From Temnothorax longispinosus (Eukaryota; Arthropoda; Insecta; Hymenoptera; Formicidae), in assembly GCF_030848805.1 (NCBI RefSeq), contig NC_092364.1, positions 7,585,770 through 7,649,769 of the forward strand: 64,000 bases of DNA. The letters run 5' to 3'. Shown in pieces: positions 12,498 through 22,300 of this stretch. Position 1 is the first letter of the stretch. Each line of letters starts with the position of its first letter. A model generated the notes under the pieces. It saw only the letters and a program-made list of their open reading frames with translations. It did not search any database and was not told the DNA's origin. Both the position numbers and the translations under genes were made by a program.

Positions 12498-12750
12498 TTC
12501 ATTTAGTGACAACAGTTGACATAAGTGTCCTCAGTCCTGTCTTTGTTACTCAATAGGCCTATTCTCTTAATTTTCCTTAGCTAAACTTTAAACGTGGAGA
12601 GAAAAAGAGGAAAGTTGAACGATGCAAGAAAATAAAAATTCAGCTAAAGAGAACAGCCAGGCCTATTGAAGACCAAGAAAGATAAAGATAGAACGATGAT
12701 TGTGTCAACTGTCAACTTATGTCATTATTGTCATTAAATGGAAAGCATTC
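12498..12750. mobile_element. MITE-like inverted repeat next to the gap
   Basis: CATTTAGTGACAA and ACAGTTGACATAAG (12500-12525) recur inverted at about 12695-12740, and an inner pair with CAATAGGCCT (12551) faces AGGCCTATTG (12659-12668). The arms are imperfect, so this is an old element. No ORF. The 12198-12497 flank holds no recognisable feature. Confidence 0.55.
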
Positions 12751-12782
12751 CTTATTATGTTATTTGAAAATTACAAGGGTAA

Positions 12783-13282
12783 NNNNNNNNNNNNNNNNNN
12801 NNNNNNNNNNNNNNNNNNNNNNNNNNNNNNNNNNNNNNNNNNNNNNNNNNNNNNNNNNNNNNNNNNNNNNNNNNNNNNNNNNNNNNNNNNNNNNNNNNNN
12901 NNNNNNNNNNNNNNNNNNNNNNNNNNNNNNNNNNNNNNNNNNNNNNNNNNNNNNNNNNNNNNNNNNNNNNNNNNNNNNNNNNNNNNNNNNNNNNNNNNNN
13001 NNNNNNNNNNNNNNNNNNNNNNNNNNNNNNNNNNNNNNNNNNNNNNNNNNNNNNNNNNNNNNNNNNNNNNNNNNNNNNNNNNNNNNNNNNNNNNNNNNNN
13101 NNNNNNNNNNNNNNNNNNNNNNNNNNNNNNNNNNNNNNNNNNNNNNNNNNNNNNNNNNNNNNNNNNNNNNNNNNNNNNNNNNNNNNNNNNNNNNNNNNNN
13201 NNNNNNNNNNNNNNNNNNNNNNNNNNNNNNNNNNNNNNNNNNNNNNNNNNNNNNNNNNNNNNNNNNNNNNNNNNNNNNNNNN
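12783..13282. other. Assembly gap (500 N)
   Basis: Exactly 500 N, most likely a placeholder of unknown true length. Open frames across it are artefacts. Confidence 0.95.
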
Positions 13283-13440
13283 ATTTCACACTATTTTTTA
13301 CGACGCAGTACGTGAGACAAAGGAAGAAATGCAAAACAAAAAAGAAATAATCTTTCAAGATTCAATTGGAGCGAGAGAGAGAGCATAGGGTATATAACGA
13401 GGGATGAAGCGCGTCGAGCCGCATTAGTGTAAGATTTGAG
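13283..13440 (+). promoter_or_regulatory. Copy of the Polinton/adintovirus-like element promoter
   Basis: This stretch is the reverse complement, with modest divergence, of 31750-31884. Shared parts are TTTTTTACGACGCAGTACGT, a TCAAGATTCA block, GGAGCGAGAGAGAG, the TATA box GGTATATAA (13390-13396), GAGGGATGAAGCGC and GAGCCGCATTAGT. At 31750 the same module lies directly upstream of element ORFs. Homology ends shortly after GATTTGAGAGC. Here nothing viral follows, only a SENP-like exon, so this is a displaced copy or the edge of an element largely hidden in the gap. Confidence 0.65.
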
Positions 13441-13668
13441 AGCATATGTGAAGCGTTTTTTCGTTATTGTGTGAATAAACTCATTAAAATATCACGTGCA
13501 AGTGAAAAAAGTGAGGCTGTAAAAGAGAGGCTGTGAATCGATCGACACTGGTATATATACATATTAATAATATTAAAAAATAATAGAGTGTAATGTTACA
13601 TTCTTATTTTATGAAACCATAATTTTATAACATTATACTTTCTTTTTTGCCAAGGTTTCCACCACAGT

Positions 13669-14058
13669 ATGGAGGTGGTGGTGGTGGTGGAAGGCTTCGG
13701 TCTGAGGCTCACAGAAAAAGATCTTCACACGCTGGTCGATTTAAATTGGCTAAACGACGAAGTGATAAACTTTTATATGAACCTGCTGATCGCCAGAGGA
13801 ACATCTTCCGACGCGTATCCGAAAGGGTACGCGATGAACACGTTTTTTAACCCAAAACTTCTGTCGGACGGTCACTCGTCGCTAAAGCGATGGACTAGGA
13901 AGGTGGACATATTTGCGCAGGATCTTGTGGTTGTGCCTGTACATTTGGACGTTCACTGGTGTATGGCAATAATATATTTTCGCGATAAGACGATTGTTTA
14001 TTACGACAGTATGGGCAGCAATAATTCAAAATGTCTGGCTGCGTTAAAACTTATCTAA
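13669..14058 (+). pseudogene. SENP1/Ulp1-like SUMO protease exon fragment
   Basis: The protein contains L-N-W-L-N-D-E-V-I-N-F-Y-M-N-L-L, N-T-F-F-N-P-K-L, R-W-T-R-K-V-D-I-F and V-H-W-C-M-A-I...Y-Y-D-S-M-G, the sentrin-specific protease (C48) core. The catalytic His (HWCMA) and Asp (YYDSMG) are present, but the catalytic Cys block is absent because the frame runs into a MITE at 14051 and stops. A pyrimidine-rich TTTCTTTTTTGCCAAG just upstream (13638-13653) looks like a 3' splice site, so this was an exon. The product would cleave SUMO from targets. It is closer to cellular SENP than to the adenain-type proteases of Polintons. Host exon or captured pseudogene; no intact downstream exon is visible. 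Confidence 0.7.
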
Positions 14059-14863
14059 ATAAATATACATTTCAGAACAAAAAGTTTCAAATAAAAATTG
14101 TACATCTCTTAAAAACGCAACTTTTATATTCTATACGCTATTACTGTAAAAGCAGTACTTAACGAAAAAAATATAATGTAAGAAAAATTCATATTAACTT
14201 TCCACGCATGAAAAGTTTACGCATACACTTTTCACGCGGACCTAGGTTCATCCCCACTTCTCCCCTGCTTTCGGGGGAAGTGCGGTAGCCCCTCCCTCAC
14301 TTACGTGTGTACTGTTTATGCACACACAATTGAAGTATTATTTAAAAATTCATATTAACTTTCCACGCATGAAAAGTTTACGCATACACTTTTCACGCGA
14401 ACCTAGGTTCACCCCCACCTCCTCCCTGCTTTCGGGGGAAGTGCGGTAGCCCCTCCCTCACTTATGTGTGTACTGTTTATGCACACACAATTAAAGTATT
14501 ATTTAAAAATTTATATTAACTTTCCACGCATGAAAAGTTCACGCATACACTTTTCATGCGAACCTAGGTTCACCCTCACCTCCCCCTGTTTTCAGGGGAA
14601 GTGCGGTAGCCTCTCCCTCACTTACGTGTGTACTGTTTATGCACACACAATTGAAGTATTATTTAAAAATTTATATTAACTTTCCACGCATGAAAAGTTT
14701 ACGCATACACTTTCCACGCGAACCGAGGTTCACCCCCACCTCCCCCCTGCTTTCGGGGGAGGTGCGATAACCTTTCCCTCACTTACGTGTGTACGGTGTT
14801 TTTAAGAGACGTACAATTTTTATTTAAAACTTTTTGTTCTAAAATGTATATTTATTTAGATAA
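14051..14863. mobile_element. MITE with ~62-bp TIRs around a 161-bp tandem repeat
   Basis: TTATCTAAATAAATATACAT at 14051 is mirrored at 14863; the inverted repeats run about 62 bp, through AAAAAGTTT and ATCTCTTAAAAAC. Between them are about four copies of a 160-161-bp unit (starts near 14190, 14351, 14512, 14672), each with CCACGCATGAAAAGTT, CCTAGGTTCA, a CCCTGCTTTCGGGG stem and CTTACGTGTGTAC. Flanking TTAAAA on each side could be the target duplication. It truncates the SENP-like frame. Confidence 0.75.
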
Positions 14864-15072
14864 TTAAAAAATATGCAAAAAATTTCTTTTTTAATTTTTA
14901 CCTAGAAAATGACCTTTGCGCCAATTTTCATTGACATATTCATAATTAGCATATCAAAATATAATAATATACAAAATTTCAGAACGACCGAAGGTATGGT
15001 TTTTTGGAACTTTATCCCTTCATTCATTTCGCGCAATGCAGCTCGTATAACACTCAAGCGATAGCGTTCCGG
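14864..15072. other. No feature recognised
   Basis: AT-rich sequence between the MITE and small minus-strand ORFs. No continuation of the SENP-like protein was found here. Confidence 0.4.
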
Positions 15073-15177
15073 CTATAAGGCGTATTCACCTTCATTGTTT
15101 TTAGGTATTTCGAACTTCACTCTATCCCACCGCTTCCGGATTTTATCGCAATACGCCTCTTCGTCTTCAGCGTTCAT
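15073..15177 (-). CDS. 34-codon ORF directly after the 102-aa ORF
   Basis: The ATG (15177) follows directly on the TAA of the preceding minus-strand frame. The peptide is acidic then basic: M-N-A-E-D-E-E-A-Y-C-D-K-I-R-K-R-W. It may be the tail of the preceding protein after a stop mutation, or chance. No known family. Confidence 0.25.
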   Translation of the reverse strand: MNAEDEEAYCDKIRKRWDRVKFEIPKNNEGEYAL

Positions 15178-15486
15178 TTAACGATATCTCTTTGGAATTC
15201 TTATTGCAACACCACTTATATACCGTTTCGCTTTATTACTGCAAGCTGCTATTGTTTGTATCCACAGTTCTTCCCGCACATATGGATTTCCGATCGCCCT
15301 TCGCAGAGAGTACGTCGTCAGATTCCAGCGAGCGTCCTCCTTCATCTCCTGATTAAAGCGATTCCGCGGGTCCGTCCCATTACTATGTAAGATCGGTGGT
15401 GGAGACGATCTGTTGTACAGCGAGTCATCGGAATCGGAAGCATACATACACGTTCTACTCTCAAATTTTTCTTCCATAACTTCCAT
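15178..15486 (-). CDS. Uncharacterised 102-aa ORF, probably Polinton/adintovirus-like element 1
   Basis: The ATG at 15486 gives a hydrophilic protein with an acidic, Ser-rich start (Y-A-S-D-S-D-D-S-L) and a basic end (S-N-K-A-K-R-Y-I...I-P-K-R-Y-R). No domain recognised. It lies downstream of the PolB pseudogene on the same strand, separated by a microsatellite and a LINE-like scrap, so it may belong to the same element. Intact frame and start make it better than random, but no homology is claimed. Confidence 0.35.
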   Translation of the reverse strand: MEVMEEKFESRTCMYASDSDDSLYNRSSPPPILHSNGTDPRNRFNQEMKEDARWNLTTYSLRRAIGNPYVREELWIQTIAACSNKAKRYISGVAIRIPKRYR

Positions 15487-15607
15487 TGTCCCCGTTTACA
15501 ACGTGAAGTGAAAAAAATCAAAAGTTTCACGTATATATTGTCACAATCTTAAAGAATCTCTTGCAGCAGTTAGATCACATAAATGTATACTACATACATT
15601 TTTTTTG

Positions 15608-15770
15608 ACCCGGGGAAATCCTCCTAGGATACCCCCCAGCCTCCGGAGAGAGGCCGGGCGGTTATGTCGGACTTTTACCGACTAAAACCCCGGGAGGGGG
15701 GGTTGTCACAGCACTCTGGGAGGGGACCCCGGAAAACGCACTGTTCCTTCCGGGACCACGTTATATTACA
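15608..15770. repeat. LINE-like 3' fragment
   Basis: GC-rich sequence with CCTCCGGAGAGAGGCC and the phrase TATGTCGGA-(C/T)-T(T)TTACCGACTAAAA, which recurs at about 45189-45215. Such phrases look like dispersed 3' ends of non-LTR retrotransposons; the family is not identified and no reverse transcriptase is present. Confidence 0.35.
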
Positions 15771-15772
15771 GA

Positions 15773-15925
15773 CATAGATATATATACATACATACATACA
15801 TACGTATATACATTATATACATTATATACATTATATACATTATATACATTATATACATTATATATATTATATACATTATATACATTATATACATTATATA
15901 CATTATATACATTATATACATTACG
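15773..15925. repeat. (ATTATATAC)n microsatellite
   Basis: About 16 copies of a 9-bp ATTATATAC unit, with a CATACATA run at the left edge. It abuts the PolB stop codon and provides the last frame context on the minus strand. Confidence 0.9.
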
Positions 15926-16525
15926 TTATATTCGGTAATGTCCCCACGGCAACGTATCGGTCGAATCCGGCTGGTTATATCGCTTATCGTCGTACGGACT
16001 CAGAGCGATTTTCGTCTCGCTGATAGTGTACGCTTCGTGCTTTTTCGATCTTATGCACGACTGCGGTCGAGTCATTTCGATCTCATCGTTTAGACACCGC
16101 GTGTAGTCGTCGAATGTGATGGTGCGCGCGATAACGTTACTTTTGACACCTTTTGCTTTTTTAGTGTCTTTCTTACCATCGACTCGCAAGGCATACATTT
16201 TCGCCCTAAGTCCAACGAATTCGGTCATAATGGCCCCGTTGTTTTCGTCCTTCATCAGGCCCGGCACTTTTTTATTGACGAGTGGCATACTATACGCGTT
16301 ATCTACCGCGTAATCACTTGTGTCGAAACTGACTATATCACGTTTCATGTTCTCGTACGCGTCATCGCACTCGATATGATAAATTAGACTGTCCGTGTCG
16401 GTATACATGATTCTACACGAGTCGCGGTACAGAGGAGACATGTACTCGTGGTTTTTCTTTGTTATAGGCAGTACATCGATCGAACCTTCGAACGCGGCAG
16501 CTATCGCCTTGATAATAAAATGTGC
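15926..16525 (-). pseudogene. PolB pseudogene of element 1, 3' part
   Basis: Minus-strand frame with the palm motif C I-M-Y-T-D-T-D-S-L-I-Y and end L-P-W-G-H-Y-R-I, the C-terminus of a protein-primed family B DNA polymerase (DNA_pol_B_2) of Polinton/adintovirus type. It starts A-H-F-I-I-K-A-I at the retroelement boundary and is the continuation of the 29032-30860 fragment; the first 13 residues of the longer open frame come from the LTR. Between I-T-K-K-N-H and E-Y-M-S-P-L-Y a large piece carrying palm motifs A and B is missing, so the enzyme was already dead. It would have replicated the element's linear DNA. Confidence 0.85.
16522..16525. repeat. Target site duplication GTGC (left)
   Basis: GTGC directly precedes LTR TGTGACGTCACG and recurs at 29028-29031 right after the second LTR. 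A 4-bp duplication is normal for Ty3/gypsy elements. Confidence 0.9.
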
Positions 16526-17786
16526 TGTGACGTCACGCAAATTAAATTTTATTCCCTTTTTCAAAACTCTTCAGAATCGGTAAATTATAACTGTCTCTGT
16601 CGTAAACCTTGCACTTTCGTATTAATATTAACCTTCGCTATGATTCACCAAGACGTTGCAGCCGCCCCTCACCATGCGATGATTCACTAAGACGTCGCAG
16701 CCACCTATAATGCGATCGATAATAATTTAAAACACGCCTCGGTTGTACCACCCAGAATACCGGCAGGAATCAAAGGATGAAAAAGGATTTAGTTTCCTCT
16801 CGGTGAAGAAGCGCCCGACTGATAGCGCGAGAAAAATAATCAGGTTACCAGTCGAGAGCTAATGCAGTATGACTCAAGTGCATCCTTTGACTCCCTCCAA
16901 AGCGTCCTTAGAACCTTCTAGAAGGAATTAATTCTAACCAATGGAAGCCATAGAAGCCTCCCATAATTACCATCTCTATTCGTTCATTAGCAAATCAGAA
17001 CATGACAAATTCAGCCAGCATTCAAATCTACCACTATAAAAAACACGTACTTAGCCGGAGCGGATAGCATTATGCTCATTGTCTTTATTAATTAATTGTC
17101 GAATCATAAGCATCGACTCTTGTCTCTTAAACTAACGTCAGAGTGGACTTTTCATCTCGAAACTGCTCCGGCTGACTGACGAGTTTGGGGCCTTTTGTTC
17201 CCGAGGGTTGATTGACGCAATTAGGAGGTGCTCCTTCCGTAAAAGCCAGCGTGATAATAGTAAGTCTAATTTTAATAATCAAGCAAAATAATAACCTTGT
17301 ACTCCTTACCCCTATTTTGTGGAGACTGTATCAACACCAGATTGAATTAATAAATTCAGTATTAATCTCTATATTCGCAAGTAATATAAATCACCCCTTT
17401 TTCCGTTCCTCCCTTATATACTACTGAAAAATAACATTGTGCAACGAGGAAATTTGATAACAATTTATTCCTCAAAATCCCGTGTCACAAAACAACAGCC
17501 GGTTCCCGGCTACAGAATAAAGATACAAATAAATGTCCCCAATTACTCCTGTGTGATACACCATTATTGTAGAATAAGATTCTCTTTCTCCTTTCCACGC
17601 ACCGTTCCGATAACGACACCTCTCGCAAGTCCCGGGATATAGTCGGTGCATGCAGACTTCCCCGAAATAACAAAGGAGAGGCTTCTTTTCACTACGCCGA
17701 GGTAGTAGTGCTAAAAGAAGAAAAGTACAGTGTTATATCGCGGTTTATATCGATCTGTACATTTGTCCAATAATCGTGACGTAACA
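16526..17786 (+). repeat. 5' LTR of the env-bearing element
   Basis: Begins TGTGACGTCACG and ends CGTGACGTAACA (imperfect inverted ends, TG...CA). A TATA-like CTATAAAAAAC near 17034 and AATAAA signals near 17515-17545 suggest the U3/R/U5 order. Short open frames inside are repeated in the 3' LTR and are not genes. Confidence 0.95.
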
Positions 17787-17795
17787 TATAAAAAT

Positions 17796-17812
17796 TGGTG
17801 GCAGCGGTGGGA
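17796..17812 (+). promoter_or_regulatory. Primer binding site
   Basis: TGGTGGCAGCGGTGGGA starts 9 nt after the LTR. The same 17-mer is at 4241-4257 (minus) beside the LTR of the decayed gypsy element. tRNA species not determined. Confidence 0.6.
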
Positions 17813-17882
17813 TTGGAAATTGTTGTAGGAACCAGGAAAGGAAAAGCTTTGTGAAAATTTCGAGACCTTAATATTCGTACAC

Positions 17883-19312
17883 ATGATTAGATCACCGTAC
17901 ACTACTCGTTCGCAAACGTCTCGTACCCCTTCCGAAACAGACGACAAAATGACTACCGGAGACCCAGATACCGTGCAGCGAGCACTTGAAAAAGAAAAGA
18001 TTCTCTCCGAACAAGCGGATGCTTTACGGAGGAGACAACAGGAAATCGAAGCAAGAGAGGAAAAATGGAAATTGCTTAAAACTAAACCTGACGTTCAAGA
18101 ACTTGCTAGTATATTAGCGGGAATTCGGCAAGAACTCGGGAAATTAAATTCCGTTCCTGAGGAAGTACAAAATTTAAAAGCACACATGAACGAATTACAG
18201 TCGCAAATCGTAAGTCAGAGTATAGCTTCACCCACTCGCGATAATCTTCCTCGTTCTAATGAAACGTTCTTCTCAACCCATAACGATTTCGTGGACGAAC
18301 AACCTGCCATGCGTCTCAAAGTGTGGTAGACTCCATTCCTAGATTCGATGGACACAAAATACCTATTTATCAATTTTGTAGAATGTGCGACCGTGCACTT
18401 AAATTGATACCCCCCAGACAGGAATATCAACTGGTCCAATTAATTATCAATCGCTTACAAAATCATGCCTATACAGCTGTAGAAGGTATGAATTTTCACA
18501 CAGTCGCTTCCTTAACGCGCTATCTCAAAACTATTTTCGGTTCTAATAAATCTTTAAATCAGTACAGAGGAGAACTTGGTAATATTTATATGCAGACAAA
18601 TGAAGATATTTTCGCGTACATAGACCGAATCAAAGAATTACGAAATGCTATAATCGATGGAGAAACCCTCCTGTATGGAGAGGAAAACGTAGATTTACAA
18701 AATATTGATAACGATTGCCGCGAAGGTTTCATAAACGGATTACCTTCCGACTTGCTAGTTCGAGTGAAATTACAAGGACAAACTTATTCACTCGACGAAG
18801 CAATTGCATCCGCAATACAACTTAATAAGACATTACAAGCAGAATTACTGAGAAAGAGAGTGATCTCTGCAAAACCAAACCCTCCCCCTCGTATGGATTA
18901 CCCTAATGATCGCGCACAACCTTCTAATCCACAAATCCTGCAAAATCCTACGCGCTCATTTATTAAACCGTTAATCCCTGGTCAGCCTGGACCAAATGCT
19001 CCGACCGGAAAGATTTGCAGATATTGCAAGGATCCTGGACATCTCATTGATGAATGCAGAAAACTAGCCTACCGTCGCTCTGTCCAAGCTCAATACGAAA
19101 ACAATCCTTCGCAACAATTATCTTCGAACATTTCTGGACCTAAACAAAATCAAAACTTTCAAAATTTACCAACGAAGAATCCGGGAAACGCCGACAGCGT
19201 TCCGGCAATAAGCGGTGCCCGCCCGAACGCAACCGTGACTGGGCACATGAATCAAAATAAAAAATCAGTTCAATTTCAGAGTATCGCAGAGACTCCGTTA
19301 CTGCGCGGATAA
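17883..19312 (+). pseudogene. gag: gag (one frameshift)
   Basis: Gag forms the virus-like core. The ATG at 17883 opens a frame to 18329 with a long charged coiled-coil (E-K-E-K-I-L-S-E-Q...R-R-R-Q-Q-E-I). A -1-type shift near 18310-18323 moves to the frame ending at 19312, which holds the capsid region (S-I-P-R-F-D-G, F-I-N-G-L-P-S-D-L) and a zinc knuckle C-R-Y-C-K-D-P-G-H-L-I-D-E-C (C-x2-C-x4-H-x4-C, about 19013-19054). The shift is one change away from open and may be a mutation or sequence error rather than programmed. The GTG at 18323 is not a real start. Confidence 0.85.
19257..19312 (+). promoter_or_regulatory. Candidate -1 gag/pol frameshift window
   Basis: The pol frame is open from 19261 and overlaps gag to its stop at 19310-19312; moving from gag to pol is a -1 step. 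An A6 run at 19259-19264 (codons AAA AAA in gag) lies at the very start of the overlap, right after a TAA in the pol frame, so it is the natural slippery site. It does not fit the ideal X-XXY-YYZ form. Confidence 0.45.
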
Positions 19313-19347
19313 ATAAAATAAGTAGAGTTGGTGAGTCACCGAATGTC

Positions 19348-22300
19348 ATGCTGTCATCACCCGATTTAATAGGAAACTGTCTCTTTATGATCGACTCAGG
19401 TTCAGACATTAATCTAATCAAAGAAAGTTGTGTAGAAGACGGGATCAAAATTAATAGAAATCACATATTTTCTCTGCAAGGTATAACCGCAGAACCTACA
19501 TTTACATTGGGATCCATTTCAATACTTTTGTTGGGAAAGATAGTTGATTTTCATCTAGTAAAAGAAGAGATCGGTTTTATGCAGCATGGCATCCTCGGGA
19601 CAGACTTTTTCAAAAAATATAATGCTATTATCAACTTCAATGAAAAATACTTGCAATATGACGATTCTCGCATTCCATTTTCCGAATCTAAACATATTCA
19701 TGTAGAACCACGATCTGTAACACCATTTTATGCCTTCGTCACTAACCCTGAGATGAAGACAGGATATATTCCCTTTTTAGAATCCATTAAGGGAATTTAT
19801 TTTGGTAACGCTATTGTTACAAATATTGATGGGAGGTGTCACCTCCCTCTTTACAACACCAACGACGACGGATACGATATAGAAGTTCCGTCAGTGGAAC
19901 TGCAAGAATTCGACATTAGAGAAAATCTAGTGACAACCTCTAGCCTTGATGCTTCCCTAGGGCTTGCGTCAACGCGAAATCCTCCCCAGAATCCTCTATC
20001 CAAGTCAGAAAGCGTTGTAATCCCTATAAGACGAGAGTATGTTGAAAAGTATGAAGTGGCAGAACCTATTCCCGTGGTTTCGCCTGCTCCTTCTTCCTAC
20101 GGTACCGATGATTCCCTAGGGCTGTCGTCGAATTCCGTTCATCGCGATAATCACACTGACGAGAGAGTTGCGGAAGTCTCGCAATTTCTCAATACAGAGC
20201 ATCTTAATCTTGAAGAAAAGGAGAATTTAAAAGAATTAATTACAAAGTTTCATGATAGATTTCATCTGCCTCACGACCCTTTAGAAAGCACTAACGCTGC
20301 TAGACACACTATACCAACCATTAACGAAGTTCCTATACACACTAAACAGTATCGTTTTCCACCCAGTCAGAAAGAAGAGATAGATAAGCAAGTGAACGAC
20401 CTGTTGAATAAAGATATCATCGAATATTCGAGCTCACCATATAATTCACCAGTGTGGATAGTCCCAAAGAAACCAGATTCCGCTGGGAATAAAAGATGGA
20501 GAATGGTGATCGACTTCCGCAATTTGAATGAGAAAACAATAGGCGATGCGTATCCGCTCCCTAATATCACTGACATCCTAGACCAGCTAGGTAGTGCCAA
20601 ATACTTTTCTGTCCTAGATCTCGCATCTGGATTCCACCAAATTCCGATGGATCCCCGCGATGCTCCCAAAACAGCCTTTTCAACACCCTACGGTCATTAT
20701 CAGTTTAAGAGAATGCCATTTGGTCTCAAAAACGCCCCCGCTACATTTCAACGTTTAATGGATACCGTTCTATCGGGATTGCAAGGAAACGAGCTATTCG
20801 TTTACATGGACGATATCGTGGTATATGCACGATCCCTAGAAGAACACCAGGTAAAAATGGAGCGATTAATGAAACGATTAAGAGAAGCTAACTTACAATT
20901 ACAACCGGATAAATGTAATTTCCTGAGGAAGGAAGTAGCATATCTTGGCCATATAATCGGCGCAAACGGCGTAAAACCTGATCCTAATAAAATTCATGCT
21001 ATTACTAATTTCCCACAACCAATGAACGCTAAAAATATAAAACAGTTTTTAGGCCTCGCCGGATACTATCGTCGATTCATTCCCCAATTTTCGAAAACCG
21101 CGAAACCTTTAACCGATCTATTAAAAAAGGATAAACCATTTGTTTGGAGGGAAGCCCAGATAAACGCCTTTCGCATTTTACGGGATTCGTTATGTAAGGA
21201 ACCAATTCTACAATATCCAAATTTCACTAAACCTTTCGTGTTAACGACGGATGCCTCGGGATATGCTATCGGCGGCGTATTGAGTCAAGAAATAGTCGGA
21301 AAAGAATTACCCATAGCATACGTTTCGAGAATACAAAACAAAGCGGAACAAAATTATTCCACCGTAGAAAAGGAATGTTTAGCCATTGTTTATTGCGTTA
21401 ATCATTTTCGACCTTACTTGTATGGCAAAACTTTTACTATTGTAACCGATCATCAGCCGTTAACGTGGTTACAGTCAATTAAAGACCCTACATCACGCCT
21501 TTGGAAATGGAGAAACAAACTCTCCGAATATCAGTATGAAATTCGATACAAAAAGGGATGTTTAAATAATAACGCTGATGCCCTCTCGCGAAATCCTCCA
21601 TCTGCAATAGCATTACCCGTAACTACTCAGCCTATAATTACTGAACCTGAGGACTCAGATAACGATACATTATTCTCTTTTGAATTACCTCACCGCAGAA
21701 ATCGATTAGTTAATCCTACTACCAATAACGATAACGAAGAAGCCGGTCCTTCAAGATCAAATCGTAACATAGACATAGAAGACGACTTTGACGAACAGGG
21801 AGACCCTCATTTTAGAATTCGAGGCGAAATCAGCTACGCGAGAAGAGAGGATTCGAACCTCGAAACGGAACCATTAAATAGATCGGAAGAAGAAGACAGT
21901 AGTGATGACAATGACGATAACGAGAATGACAGCGACGAAAATGACGATGACGATGACGCTTTCAACGAAGCTCTCTTTACCCCTGGAGATAACGCAGAAG
22001 GAGAACAACCACCCATTAGAGCAAATTTTGTAAATTCTCGAGAATCACTATTGCGACGAAAAGATAATCTGGTTATATTTATCAAAATGAACAGAACTGC
22101 TTTCGACGATGGAGCGAAAGAACTCGAAGAAAACGACTTACTTCCACACTATGATCACCTAACTCATGCACGCGCTAATGTCTCACCCCTCAACCTCCAC
22201 TATTTGATCTCCCTACCTATCAAAATTGATCGTTCCACCCCAATTGAAGCACAAGATATAAAAAATTGTATAGCATCACTCAAAGATGTAGTCACTCAAT

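Noticed and set aside
12700..13358. Long open frames across the N gap
   Set aside because: They are made of N; no sequence information.
14190..14797. Regularly spaced repeats that might suggest a CRISPR array
   Set aside because: Units are 161 bp, contiguous, without spacers, and lie inside a MITE in a eukaryote.
17212..17947. Short ORFs in the 5' LTR, repeated at 28453-28914
   Set aside because: Both LTR copies carry them with no domain; they are regulatory sequence.
21834..22085. Ser-rich antisense ORF in pol
   Set aside because: It is the complement of the Asp/Glu-rich linker codons.
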